From an uncultured Trueperaceae bacterium (GTDB taxonomy: Bacteria > Deinococcota > Deinococci > Deinococcales > Trueperaceae), in the NCBI GenBank assembly GCA_913057165.1, contig CAJXNS010000010.1, positions 1 to 38,039 of the forward strand: a stretch of 38,039 nt of DNA. The letters are read 5' to 3'. Positions 9,187-17,206 of this stretch are shown one piece after another; within the stretch, counting starts at the first letter, position 1, and the number at the start of each line of letters is the position of its first letter. The position numbers and the translations under genes were made by a program. The notes under the pieces were generated by a model. That model had not been told where the DNA came from. It made no database searches and saw nothing but the letters and a program-made list of their open reading frames with translations.

Positions 9187-9239
9187 AGGCTAGCACGATG
9201 GCGCCGATTCGGCGGCCGGCGGTGAGCGCGTGCTAGCTT
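9187..9239. promoter_or_regulatory. Divergent promoter region between cysS and the YigZ-family gene
   Basis: A 9-bp inverted repeat (GCTAGCACG 9189-9197, CGTGCTAGC 9229-9237) contains both candidate -10 boxes. On the plus strand TAGCTT (9234-9239) ends six bases before the GTG at 9246. On the minus strand TAGCCT (9192-9187) would give cysS a leader of about 80 bases. The symmetry may reflect two similar promoters or a shared operator. Confidence 0.45.
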
Positions 9240-9245
9240 GCGGGT

Positions 9246-9839
9246 GTGTGGCTCACGGTCGACCGAGAAGCGTCCGTTAGGGACAACATTCAGCGGTCTA
9301 TTTTTGTGGCGTATGTGCAGCCGCTTGCGGCCCCTCATGAGGTGAGTGACCTGCAGTCTGCCGTACGTGAGCGCCATCCGGATGCCAATCATGTTGCTGT
9401 GGCATGGCGCCATTCCGGTAAGGCAGGGTTTGATGACGACGGGGAACCCACAGGGACGGCAGGGCGACCGATGCTGACCGTCCTCGAGCGGCGCGACCTT
9501 GACCGGGTGGTGTGCGCTTGCGTGCGTTGGTTCGGTGGCGTGAAGCTTGGGGCGGGCGGTTTGATTCGGGCCTACGGTGGGACCACCGCGAAGGCGTTGG
9601 ATGCAGCGGGTGTGCGTGAGGTGCATGCCACTGCTTGGGTGGAGGTTGATGTGCCGTTTGCGATGGTTGATGCCGTGCTACGCAGGCTCAAGGCCCGTGA
9701 GCATACGGTGGTGGGTGATGTGTCGTACACCGCGCACGGCGCCACGGTCGGTATTGAAGTGCGTGAAACGGACGTTGACACCGCCGCTCGCGACGTGCAG
9801 GCTTGGTCGAACGGTCGTGCGGAATTGCGTCTCGCGTAA
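9246..9839 (+). CDS. YigZ/IMPACT family protein (UPF0029)
   Basis: The 197-residue product matches the YigZ/IMPACT family: IQRSIFVAYVQPL near the N-terminus, ANHVAVAWRH, the core DDGEPTGTAGRPML, then RRDLDRVVCACVRWFGGVKLGAGGLIRAYGG, the most conserved block. The family's C-terminal ferredoxin-like domain (about 130-195) is present. Eukaryotic IMPACT regulates translation through GCN1 binding; the bacterial protein's role is not settled. The start is GTG at 9246, supported by TAGCTT six bases upstream rather than by a ribosome site. It is followed after 27 bases by a lipoprotein gene on the same strand. Confidence 0.93.
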   Translation: MWLTVDREASVRDNIQRSIFVAYVQPLAAPHEVSDLQSAVRERHPDANHVAVAWRHSGKAGFDDDGEPTGTAGRPMLTVLERRDLDRVVCACVRWFGGVKLGAGGLIRAYGGTTAKALDAAGVREVHATAWVEVDVPFAMVDAVLRRLKAREHTVVGDVSYTAHGATVGIEVRETDVDTAARDVQAWSNGRAELRLA

Positions 9840-9866
9840 CGCTCGGCCTTGAAAGGTGGGTCACAG

Positions 9867-10445
9867 ATGCGTGCTTGGATGTTGTCGCTCTTGGTTTTGA
9901 GCTTTTTCAGCGGCTGTCTGCCTGCAAGCCTGAACGACGGGCAACCCGATGCAGCCGTCGTGTACGCCGCGGGGCATGCGCGTCCAGCGGGCGCTGCTGA
10001 CGCCCTGGACCAAACCTTGCGGTCGAGCGATCTTGATTTTGACTTTGTGCGGTCGCAAACCCTTCGCTTCTTAGAGGTTCGGCGGGGATCGCGCGCGAGC
10101 TTATGGGCGCAGTCGGCTGCGTCGGTGGGGCGTGCTGCATCTGCGGATGTCGTGATTGTGATTCGGCCGGTGGTGTTGGAGCGGACGCCTCGTGATCGGC
10201 GGCAACCTCCGACGTCATACTGGGTTGAGTTGCAACTTGAGGTGGCCGTCGTGGACGCTGAGGCGGGGCAGGTTCGTTCGTCCGTATTGGGTCCGCACCT
10301 GACAGGCGTCCTTTACGTTGACGATCCCGCTGCAGGGTTACCGGACGTCCGTGATGATGCGGTGGTTGCGGAGCTTGCCGAGCGGTCGATCGACGCGCTT
10401 GCGCCTTACGTCATTGAGGACCTCAAGGCGTGGCGTCGTTGGTGA
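9867..10445 (+). CDS. Predicted lipoprotein of unknown function
   Basis: The 192-residue product starts at ATG 9867, which has AAAGGTGG upstream; a TTG at 9849 would add six residues that do not fit a signal peptide. The N-terminus MRAWMLSLLVLSFFSGCLPA is a signal peptide with lipobox FSGC, so Cys16 would be lipidated. The mature part begins with a flexible stretch and continues as alternating strands and helices (ADVVIVIRPVVLERTP, SYWVELQLEVAVVDAEAGQVRSSVLG), reminiscent of small outer-membrane-associated alpha/beta domains such as those in LPS- or LptE-like lipoproteins, but no family is firmly recognised. Its 3' end overlaps the convergent membrane-protein gene by 23 bases. Confidence 0.72.
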   Translation: MRAWMLSLLVLSFFSGCLPASLNDGQPDAAVVYAAGHARPAGAADALDQTLRSSDLDFDFVRSQTLRFLEVRRGSRASLWAQSAASVGRAASADVVIVIRPVVLERTPRDRRQPPTSYWVELQLEVAVVDAEAGQVRSSVLGPHLTGVLYVDDPAAGLPDVRDDAVVAELAERSIDALAPYVIEDLKAWRRW

Positions 10446-12189
10446 AGTAGCGCTCAACCGCGTCGCGGTCTTGTGGCAAGACCGGCGGGTCGTTCGCGGG
10501 CGGGGTTGGCACGGTTGTTGGGCCTGAATCGGCTTGGGCATTGCCGTCACTTGTGCCCGGCACCACAGGGTCCGTGGTTGTCTGATCCACTGTGTTGTTC
10601 GGTGGTGGGCGGTTCTGCACGCTGGCTGGCAGGTCGTCCGTGGTGCGTGCGGGTGGTTGTGCCTCGTTTCCAGGTGGGCGTTCTGCTGGCTCGCGTACGC
10701 GGGTGGTTGCCCCATCTGCTTCCTTGGCCGGCGTCTGGTCGTTCGGTGGGTCTAAGTCCGGGTCCTGCTGGGCGACCGTGCCACGTCTGTTGGTTTCCGT
10801 GTTTTCAGCGTTACCGCCGGCGCTTGTTTGCGGCCCATCTGTCGCTTGCGTTGCTTCGCGACTAGCGTCTTCAGGCCCAACCGCGTCGGACGCCCGACGT
10901 GCGCCTTCGCCTGGTTGCGCTGAATCGTTTGATGCATCTGCCGTACCACTGGCGTCGGGTACGGGCCGTTCACCTTCGCCCGCTTGCACTTCACCGTTCA
11001 ACCCGTCCTGCGTGACGCCCTCACCGGTCGGTGGACGCCCACTGTCTTCTACTTGACCTTGACCGGTCGCATCCCCTGGCGTGGCGGCCGTATCGGGGGT
11101 TGGGCCCTCGCGGTCATCAGGTGGCGTCCCACCGTTTGAATCATCGGAGGCGACGGCCGTTTCAGAGGTCGAATCCCCGTCGCCTTGGACGTCTGGTGCC
11201 CCGCTCGGTTCTCCTGCGTCTGTCGTGGGCGATGCTGGCGTCCGTGCGTCCGTCTCTGTGGTTGCGGGGTCAGGATTTGGCGATTGGGTGGTGTCGGCCG
11301 GCTCGCGAGATGGTTCGGGCGACACCGCTGATTCGCGGTCCTCTTCCACAGCAGCGTCAGGCGGTGCGTCCGCTGAGAGGCCTGGCTGGCCCGTCTGTGG
11401 GTCGTCCGGGCGGTCGGTCGCGGCCGGTGGGGCGTCGGGGTCGCTGCTGGCTGAATCGTCTCCGAGCGGCCGTTCACCGGTCATCCTGTCGGGGTCGTTT
11501 GGCGCGTTGTCGGCCACTTGGTCGGCCGCTTGGTCGGCCGCTTGGTCGGCCTCGGTCATGGGGGCGTCGTCTTGCGAAATATCGTCGGTTCCGGGTGTGG
11601 ATGCTTCGCCGGATTCAGCGTCCAGGCGGTCTTCGGTCGATGGCGGTCCAGGTTGCCCTGAACCATCGTCTGGTGATGCTGTGGTTGACGTGGGAGCGTC
11701 CGGACCCGCATCGCCACTTCGTGGGCCATTTTCGATGGTGGGGCTAAACGGAAGTACCCATAATGCGGTGGCGGTCAGCCACGGTGCCAGCGTGGCGCCT
11801 GCGATCGCGGCAGGATGGGGGAGATAACGCTGGGGTCGTACCGGGTGCGTACGCGCAACCGCGACGAGCTTGTCGCGCATCGGTCCGTCCAGTGCGGCCT
11901 CATTGGCCGGCTGCAGCAACGTCTCGTCGAGTAGGCCATGGCGTTCAATCAGCCAGCGCCGCACGCGCGTTTCGCTGTGGCGCACCGGAATGACCGCAGC
12001 CAGCACGGTCACAACGGCCGTGACCACAGCACCGATCCAAGCTTCACCCCCAAGCAGACCTTGCCAGAGGGCACCGAGAAGCAAAAGGGTTGGTGCGAGC
12101 ACCATCCAGCGCAGGAGGGTGATCTTCACTCGGTCGTAGCGAAACAGGATCGGCCAAGTGGAGCGGACGTGTGCTGGCGGCCGGCGCAT
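10423..12189 (-). CDS. Membrane protein with very long disordered acidic C-terminal tail
   Basis: The 588-residue product has three predicted membrane segments (about 24-44, 49-69, 127-148), with an intervening basic loop (RHSETRVRRWLIERHGLL). Residues 150-575 are low complexity, rich in Asp, Pro, Thr, Ser, Gly, Ala and Glu, with no Cys, Trp, Phe or Tyr and only one Lys. The very end, RDAVERYFTNDATP, regains order and may be a short functional motif. The reading frame stays open over 1.3 kb of the tail and ends with a stop 23 bases into the convergent lipoprotein gene. It is the last gene of an apparent operon (9-base gap from the glycosidase gene). TAGCCT at 12201-12196, six bases before the ATG, could also be an internal promoter. 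Family not recognised; a linker or surface-repulsive role is only a guess. Confidence 0.8.
   Translation of the reverse strand: MRRPPAHVRSTWPILFRYDRVKITLLRWMVLAPTLLLLGALWQGLLGGEAWIGAVVTAVVTVLAAVIPVRHSETRVRRWLIERHGLLDETLLQPANEAALDGPMRDKLVAVARTHPVRPQRYLPHPAAIAGATLAPWLTATALWVLPFSPTIENGPRSGDAGPDAPTSTTASPDDGSGQPGPPSTEDRLDAESGEASTPGTDDISQDDAPMTEADQAADQAADQVADNAPNDPDRMTGERPLGDDSASSDPDAPPAATDRPDDPQTGQPGLSADAPPDAAVEEDRESAVSPEPSREPADTTQSPNPDPATTETDARTPASPTTDAGEPSGAPDVQGDGDSTSETAVASDDSNGGTPPDDREGPTPDTAATPGDATGQGQVEDSGRPPTGEGVTQDGLNGEVQAGEGERPVPDASGTADASNDSAQPGEGARRASDAVGPEDASREATQATDGPQTSAGGNAENTETNRRGTVAQQDPDLDPPNDQTPAKEADGATTRVREPAERPPGNEAQPPARTTDDLPASVQNRPPPNNTVDQTTTDPVVPGTSDGNAQADSGPTTVPTPPANDPPVLPQDRDAVERYFTNDATP
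11517..11551 (-). repeat. 12-bp tandem repeat, three copies, inside the acidic-tail gene
   Basis: CTTGGTCGGCCG is repeated almost exactly three times (11517-11528, 11529-11540, 11541-11551 plus one changed base). On the coding strand it encodes repeats of the four residues Ala-Asp-Gln-Ala (EADQAADQAADQVADN). In-frame copy changes would alter tail length without breaking the frame. Confidence 0.85.
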
Positions 12190-12198
12190 GGGTGCAGG

Positions 12199-13797
12199 CT
12201 AGCGCGCGGCATCCCCTAACGAAGGGTCGAGGACAACGAGGACGCTTTCAACATCCCGGCGCGACGACCGGTTCAGGGGGCGACCGCCTGCTACCAGGGT
12301 CGTAGAGCCACCACTGTCCAGGCGGATGGCGTCCTCCACACCCAGCTCAAGCAGGTAAGGAACCAGGTCGGCGGCGGTCATGCGTTCGGCCGCAATGAGC
12401 CGTACACGGCCATCGGCGTGCAATGCAATTGCGGCTTGCTGGGTCACGTCGGAGACGATGCGCGTACCATCTTGGAAGCGTTCAGATGCTGGTTCGTACG
12501 CGTCACGGCCGTCGCGAATCAGGCTAGGTCCCGCCTCGACCGCCCAGCGGGCCTTGTTGAGGGGGGCGTCCAGCACGATTTCGGTACGCAGGCGGTCGCC
12601 AGGCTGCAACCGCGCCAGGGATGCCATGAACGGGTTGTAGCGCACGGCCATGCCGCCTGCTGGGACGGTGTCGTAGCCGGTTTGGTTCGAAAGCACCACG
12701 CCGGACGCATCCACGCGGATGATGCCACCTGCCGCTGTCCCGAAGGTCACCCCTTCGGCCCAAGCCACGTCAAAACTTCGGGTTTGACCGATCCTCGCTT
12801 GTTCAAGCAGTTCAGTGCCCGACCACAATTCGATCAGGCCGGACGGGGTGGTGATCCCAAGGCCTGCCGCGTCGCTGTAAAGCACCGGCCGCCCGCGGGA
12901 GGGAAGCGCGCGCACCTCACCATCCACAATGCGTAGGCCAATCGGCGCCAACGTGGACGGGTCGTAGTAGCCGGTATTGATCGCCGCAACCGCGTTGGCT
13001 ACGGCACCATCGACCGGCAATGCCACACCTTCTGCGGCACGAAGGTCGGTCATCAGGCGCGCGCCCGGTGCGAGCAAGACCTCATGAACCCGGCTGTGCG
13101 CCGCTGCGGTTGATACGGCACGCTCAACCGCCGTGACGCCAGGCCAGATCGCGCGCTGCACGGTGTCCTGCGTCTGCTCAGGAATGCGTGCGTCACGCGG
13201 CAGTTCGCTCACATCGATTACCAAACGTCCGGGTTCCGTCAACGTAAATGCATGAATTTTGACGGCCTCCGCTGCGGTGTAGTGGACGCTCAAGCCACCC
13301 GCAAGCGGATCGCTCGCGATCGTCAACGCATCGGCACGCTCCCCGTTGGGTGAGAGGGGGGCGGCCACCCCAGGAAGCTGCCAGCGCCACGGGTCGCCAG
13401 GCACGACCGTTGCGATCGCGCGCGCCTGCTGAAAGTTGGGTGGCAGTCGCCCTGCAACTTCAAGCACGTAGCGTCTGCCGTTGGATCTCGTCGTGGTACG
13501 CAGACCGTTTGTGCGCGCAATATCCAGTCCGATGAGGGTGGCTCGCTCCACGGTCACACCGCCGGCTTCTGTCCGTTCAGGGGCAGGGCCGGCGAAGTTG
13601 AACCAGCCTCGGGCTGGATCAAAACCGATGCTTGGGTCGACGCCGTCAAAGACGATGACGTCATCGACGACCGTCAACCATGGGCTGCCCACGCCGTAGC
13701 GAACCGGCTCCCCGAATCCGAAGCCGGTACCGCCAAGCGCAAGCATCGCCAACGCGGCGCGGATGACGCGATGCGTGGTTGGGTTAGCGGTGGGCAT
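12199..13797 (-). CDS. Secreted phosphodiester glycosidase-like (NAGPA/DUF2233 domain) protein
   Basis: From ATG 13797 the product is 532 residues: a signal peptide (MPTANPTTHRVIRAALAMLALG), an N-terminal beta-rich region that ends in an AMIN-like stretch (HAFTLTEPGRLVIDVSELP), and a C-terminal NAGPA domain with VNAVAAINTGYYDP-like core (AVANAVAAINTGYYDPSTLAPIG split at about 255), ALHADGRVRLIAAE, and the diagnostic AIRLDSGGSTTLVAGG followed by LNRSSRRDVESVLVV. The family cleaves phosphodiester-linked sugars; bacterial members often act on envelope glycans. The start at 13797 overlaps the upstream gene by 14 bases; the frame is open 120 bases further upstream, but that extension lacks a signal peptide and lies inside the upstream gene. 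Substrate unknown. Confidence 0.85.
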   Translation of the reverse strand: MPTANPTTHRVIRAALAMLALGGTGFGFGEPVRYGVGSPWLTVVDDVIVFDGVDPSIGFDPARGWFNFAGPAPERTEAGGVTVERATLIGLDIARTNGLRTTTRSNGRRYVLEVAGRLPPNFQQARAIATVVPGDPWRWQLPGVAAPLSPNGERADALTIASDPLAGGLSVHYTAAEAVKIHAFTLTEPGRLVIDVSELPRDARIPEQTQDTVQRAIWPGVTAVERAVSTAAAHSRVHEVLLAPGARLMTDLRAAEGVALPVDGAVANAVAAINTGYYDPSTLAPIGLRIVDGEVRALPSRGRPVLYSDAAGLGITTPSGLIELWSGTELLEQARIGQTRSFDVAWAEGVTFGTAAGGIIRVDASGVVLSNQTGYDTVPAGGMAVRYNPFMASLARLQPGDRLRTEIVLDAPLNKARWAVEAGPSLIRDGRDAYEPASERFQDGTRIVSDVTQQAAIALHADGRVRLIAAERMTAADLVPYLLELGVEDAIRLDSGGSTTLVAGGRPLNRSSRRDVESVLVVLDPSLGDAAR

Positions 13798-14563
13798 GCA
13801 GGGCCTGCAGTAACGGTTTGGCGTCAACGTCCAGTTCAAGGATTCGGCCCAGGGCCCAAGCGGTTTGATGCGCGGCCAGGTCGTGCCACGGCACAACCGC
13901 CCCGCCGAGGGTGTCAAGTCGCTGTCGTACGGTGGTGGGCAAGTCCGGCATCAACTCGACCAGCGTGAGGTGCGGGCCGAGAACCAGATCGTTGACGGCC
14001 GCGAGTGGCTTGCTGAGTAGCACGGCATCGGCCGCTGAAAGCACACGATCGATCGCCGGATTGCGTTCATGCAGTGCCCGTAACGTCACGCCGTTTCGCC
14101 GGTCCGGAAGAGCCTGTTCGGCTTCAGCAGCGGACGCCTCAACCACCGTAAGTTCACGCACACCCGAGGAAGCAAGACGCCCGAGGAGTGCCGTGGCGTC
14201 AGCGTTGGCACCGATCGCCACCACCGAAGCGCCACGTGGGTCCCAGCCGGCGGCGTGAAGGCCGTCAACGACAGCCTCTGGGCCGGTTAGCTCGCCAACC
14301 GTCAGTCCCCGTGTTTGCACCAGCGTGTCGACCGACTGGTACCGCGATGCGTCAACCGATGCGCGTTGCGCGTGCGTGAACGCTTCTGCGCGCGCCCCGT
14401 TGCCGGACACAATCACACCCGCCACACCCAAAGGAGTGAGTGCCGCGAACGTTTCAGCAGCACCCGCGGTGCTTCGTTTCATGCTGAAACGGCCGTCAGG
14501 GTCGACGTACCCGTCCAAAGCCATTCCAAGCGGCGTGTCGGCGAGAAGCGTCACCCATTGCAT
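13784..14563 (-). CDS. Shikimate dehydrogenase-fold protein lacking the catalytic residues
   Basis: From ATG 14563 the product is 259 residues and aligns by eye with AroE: N-terminal LLADTPLGMALDG, the stretch SVDTLVQTRGLTVGELTG where AroE has GAVNTLV...GYNTDG, a dinucleotide-binding fold (GASVVAIGANADATALLGRLA, residues 111-131), and an AroE-like C-terminus (VVPWHDLAAHQTAWALGRILELDVDAKPLLQAL). The AroE catalytic lysine (VPHK motif) and aspartate (NTDG) are both absent: the latter position is Gly94. TATCGT seven bases before the ATG supports this start; the open frame extends 411 bases further upstream through the thrS region and is not coding. First gene of the operon 14563-10423. Dehydrogenase activity is unlikely; a ligand-binding or scaffold role is inferred. 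Confidence 0.75.
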   Translation of the reverse strand: MQWVTLLADTPLGMALDGYVDPDGRFSMKRSTAGAAETFAALTPLGVAGVIVSGNGARAEAFTHAQRASVDASRYQSVDTLVQTRGLTVGELTGPEAVVDGLHAAGWDPRGASVVAIGANADATALLGRLASSGVRELTVVEASAAEAEQALPDRRNGVTLRALHERNPAIDRVLSAADAVLLSKPLAAVNDLVLGPHLTLVELMPDLPTTVRQRLDTLGGAVVPWHDLAAHQTAWALGRILELDVDAKPLLQALHAHR

Positions 14564-14570
14564 GGTGAAA

Positions 14571-14576
14571 ACGATA
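14571..14576 (-). promoter_or_regulatory. Leaderless-type -10 box for the AroE-fold gene
   Basis: Minus-strand TATCGT ends seven bases before the ATG at 14563. The divergent thrS has a possible -10, TAGCCT, at 14594-14599 giving it a leader of about 50 bases. Confidence 0.5.
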
Positions 14577-14656
14577 CCGCGCCGGCTGCGTGATAGCCTT
14601 ACGGCCGTTTCGCCGCGATGGACGTTGTCGCGCAGAATCTCGCTTGAGGTGGCAGC

Positions 14657-16645
14657 ATGCAGGTAACCCTTCCCGACGGCAAGACCCTTGAACTGCCCGA
14701 CGGCGCGACTGGCGCCGATGTCGCCAAGGCCATCGGCCCGGGGCTTGCCAAGGCCGCTTTGGGCACGCGCATCAACGGCGAACTGGCAGATGGCATGACC
14801 CCCGTTCCTGACGGTGCACACATCGAGATTGTCACCAGCAAAGATGACGCTTGGATGCAGCTGGCACGGCACACGCTGGCGCACGTCATGGCGCAAGCGG
14901 TGCGCGAAATGATGGTGGACGAAGGCTTCGACGCGAACGCCGTCAAGCTGGCGATCGGTCCGGTCATCGAGCACGGTTTCTATTACGACATGGACCTACC
15001 TCGGGCGCTTGGGCCAGACGACCTGCCGGCCCTTGAGAAGCGCATGCGCAAGATCGTGAAAGCCAACTTGCCGCTCAGGCGCTTCGCGTTGAGCCGCAGC
15101 GAAGCGCTGGCGCACTACGAAACGTTGGGTGACCCGTACAAGGTGGAGTTGATTGAAGACCTTCCAGAAGGTGAGACGATCACCTTCTACGAACAGGGAG
15201 GAGACGACGGCTTCACCGACTTGTGCCGCGGTCCGCACCTGCCCGCCACCGGCAAAATCCCGAAACACTTCAAGCTCATGAGTGTGGCGGGAGCCTACTG
15301 GCGCGGCGATGAACGCCGTCCGATGCTGCAGCGCGTTTACGGGGTTGCGTTTGCCACCGAGGAGGAACTCAAAGACCACCTCTGGCGCATCGAGGAGGCC
15401 AAGCGTCGCGACCACCGTCGGATCGGCCAAGACCTGGAAATCTTCACGATCGACGATGACATCGGACCGGGACTGCCGCTGTGGCTGCCGCGGGGTGCGG
15501 TGATGGTAGACGAAATTGAGACGCTCGCGAAGGAGATGGAGGCGGATGCCGGTTACCAGCGTGTGCGGTCGCCCCACTTAAGCAAAGAGTCGCTGTTCCT
15601 CAAGAGTGGGCACCTGCCGTACTACGAAGAGGACATGTTCCCAGCGATGGAACTGGATCACGTTCGCTACTTCGTCAAGCCCATGAACTGCCCGTTCCAC
15701 CACAAAATTTATGACGCCCGTCCGCGGTCGTACCGGGAGTTGCCGCTCCGTTTGGCAGAGTACGGCACCTGCTACCGGTATGAGGACTCAGGTGCACTGA
15801 TGGGCCTCATGCGTGTGCGCAGCATGCAAATGAACGATGCCCACATTTACTGCACCGAAGAGCAGTTTGCCGATGAGTTCGTCGGTGTGATCCGGTTGTA
15901 CCTGAAGTACTTTGAGCTTTTTGGCATCGAGTCTTACGAGATGCGCCTGTCGAAGCACGCCAAGGAGGGCTTGGGTAAGAAATACGTTGACGAGCCTGAG
16001 CTCTGGCTGAAAACCGAGGCGATGGTTCGCGACGTGCTCATTGAGCATGACATCCCGTTTGTGGAAGCGGAGGATGAGGCGGCGTTCTACGGACCGAAGA
16101 TCGACGTGCAGATTAAGAGCGCCATCGGTCGGGAGTTCACGCTTGCGACCAACCAGGTGGATTTCGCCCAACCGCGTCGTTTTGACTTAACGTACGTTGC
16201 GGAGGATGGGCAGAAGCACACGCCGTTGTGCCTTCACCGCGCACCGCTTTCCACACACGAACGCTTGGTGGGTTTCCTGCTTGAGCATTTTGCGGGCGAC
16301 CTGCCCCTCTGGCTGGCACCGGAGCAGGTGAGGATCGTACCGATTGCTGACCGGCATGTGGCGTACGCCGAGCGTGTTCAGCAAGACCTTCAGGCGGCTG
16401 GGTTGCGGGCGGAAGTGGACGCACGTAGCGAACGCATGAACGCCAAGATTCGTGACGCCGAGCTGCTTAAGGTGCCGTACACCGTGGTCGTGGGCGATCA
16501 GGAGTCTGATGCTGAGGTCGTGTCATTCCGCAGTCGCCAAGAGGCCGACTCTAGCGACGTACCCTTGGCCACATTTGTGGCGCACCTTCAGGCCGCACGT
16601 GACGCGCGGGCCTTGAAGGTCACGCCACTCTCACAAGGGTCGTAG
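14657..16645 (+). CDS. thrS: Threonyl-tRNA synthetase
   Basis: Class II synthetase for tRNA-Thr. The 662-residue product begins with a TGS domain (residues 1-60, MQVTLPDGKTLELPDGATG), followed by the editing domain with HTLAHVMAQAV and the zinc-like C...H arrangement LCRGPHLPAT, then the catalytic core: PHLSKESLFLKSGHLPYYEEDMF, the zinc ligand region VKPMNCPFHHKIY, motif 2 RLAEYGTCYRYEDSG and motif 3-like LCLHRAPLSTHERLVG. The C-terminal anticodon-binding domain (about 545-645) is complete. ATG 14657 has GAGGTGG at 14646-14652. In motif 2's neighbour the common RGFTQDDAH is RSMQMNDAH, a conservative variant. Length is normal. Confidence 0.98.
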   Translation: MQVTLPDGKTLELPDGATGADVAKAIGPGLAKAALGTRINGELADGMTPVPDGAHIEIVTSKDDAWMQLARHTLAHVMAQAVREMMVDEGFDANAVKLAIGPVIEHGFYYDMDLPRALGPDDLPALEKRMRKIVKANLPLRRFALSRSEALAHYETLGDPYKVELIEDLPEGETITFYEQGGDDGFTDLCRGPHLPATGKIPKHFKLMSVAGAYWRGDERRPMLQRVYGVAFATEEELKDHLWRIEEAKRRDHRRIGQDLEIFTIDDDIGPGLPLWLPRGAVMVDEIETLAKEMEADAGYQRVRSPHLSKESLFLKSGHLPYYEEDMFPAMELDHVRYFVKPMNCPFHHKIYDARPRSYRELPLRLAEYGTCYRYEDSGALMGLMRVRSMQMNDAHIYCTEEQFADEFVGVIRLYLKYFELFGIESYEMRLSKHAKEGLGKKYVDEPELWLKTEAMVRDVLIEHDIPFVEAEDEAAFYGPKIDVQIKSAIGREFTLATNQVDFAQPRRFDLTYVAEDGQKHTPLCLHRAPLSTHERLVGFLLEHFAGDLPLWLAPEQVRIVPIADRHVAYAERVQQDLQAAGLRAEVDARSERMNAKIRDAELLKVPYTVVVGDQESDAEVVSFRSRQEADSSDVPLATFVAHLQAARDARALKVTPLSQGS

Positions 16646-16651
16646 GGCCGC

Positions 16652-17206
16652 TTAGCCCGCTAGGGGCTCTTGGCTGATGCTGACGCGTACGATCGTGTCG
16701 GGCTCAGCGCCAGACGGCCGCGTTGGATCGATGCGCGTGAGGCGATCTAAGACGTCAAGACCATCGGTGACCCGACCAAACACGGCATGCCGTCCATCAA
16801 GCCACGGTGTGGCATCGAAGGTAATGAAAAACTGGCTTCCGTTGGTGTTCGGCCCGGCGTTCGCCATACTCAACACACCCGGCTGATCATGCTTTAAGTC
16901 CGGGTGGAACTCATCGGCAAACTGGTAGCCAGGTCCGCCGGTGCCGGTTCCCGTCGGGTCGCCCGTTTGCGCCATGAAGCCGTCAAGCACGCGGTGAAAC
17001 ACGATGCCATCGAAGTAACGGTGCAGTGCGAGGAACACAAAGTTGTTCACCGTGGTTGGCGCACGCTCAGCTTCTAGCGCGATCTCGAGTGTGCCTTGGG
17101 TGGTTTCGATGGTGGCGTGGTACGCCACGCCGTTTTCTAAGACCGGCTCAGCGCTAGGGAAGCTCGTCGTTCGGGTCGGTTGCGGTTCGATCGTTTGGCG
17201 TGGCAT
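16652..17206 (-). CDS. Cyclophilin-type peptidyl-prolyl isomerase (cytoplasmic)
   Basis: Cyclophilins speed cis-trans isomerisation of prolyl bonds. From ATG 17206 the product is 184 residues: a short N-terminal extension and a complete cyclophilin domain with [20 protein letters not shown], the motif [22 protein letters not shown] and [14 protein letters not shown]. The catalytic Arg (FHRV), Gln (SQFF) and Trp (PWLDG) are present. There is no signal peptide. The start has GGAGG 12 bases upstream and overlaps the end of the preceding cyclophilin gene by 53 bases in another frame. Open frame continues to 17440, but inside the neighbour's coding sequence. It converges on thrS with a 6-base gap. 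Confidence 0.9.
   Translation of the reverse strand: MPRQTIEPQPTRTTSFPSAEPVLENGVAYHATIETTQGTLEIALEAERAPTTVNNFVFLALHRYFDGIVFHRVLDGFMAQTGDPTGTGTGGPGYQFADEFHPDLKHDQPGVLSMANAGPNTNGSQFFITFDATPWLDGRHAVFGRVTDGLDVLDRLTRIDPTRPSGAEPDTIVRVSISQEPLAG

Noticed and set aside
11031-11827. Plus-strand open frames (over 230 codons) opposite the acidic-tail gene
   Set aside because: One is Arg/Leu/Pro-rich and the other Ser/Gly/Ala-rich, both mirror-image low complexity. The minus frame has the membrane segments, an operon position and an ordered C-terminus. I keep some doubt because low-complexity DNA is open in several frames.
14594-14656. T-box or attenuator leader in front of thrS
   Set aside because: The leader is only about 50 bases with no specifier-like hairpin or terminator, too short for a T-box.
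14564-14974. Upstream extension of the AroE-like gene frame (137 extra codons)
   Set aside because: It runs antisense across the start of thrS, has no AroE similarity, and the ATG at 14563 has a well-placed TATCGT box.
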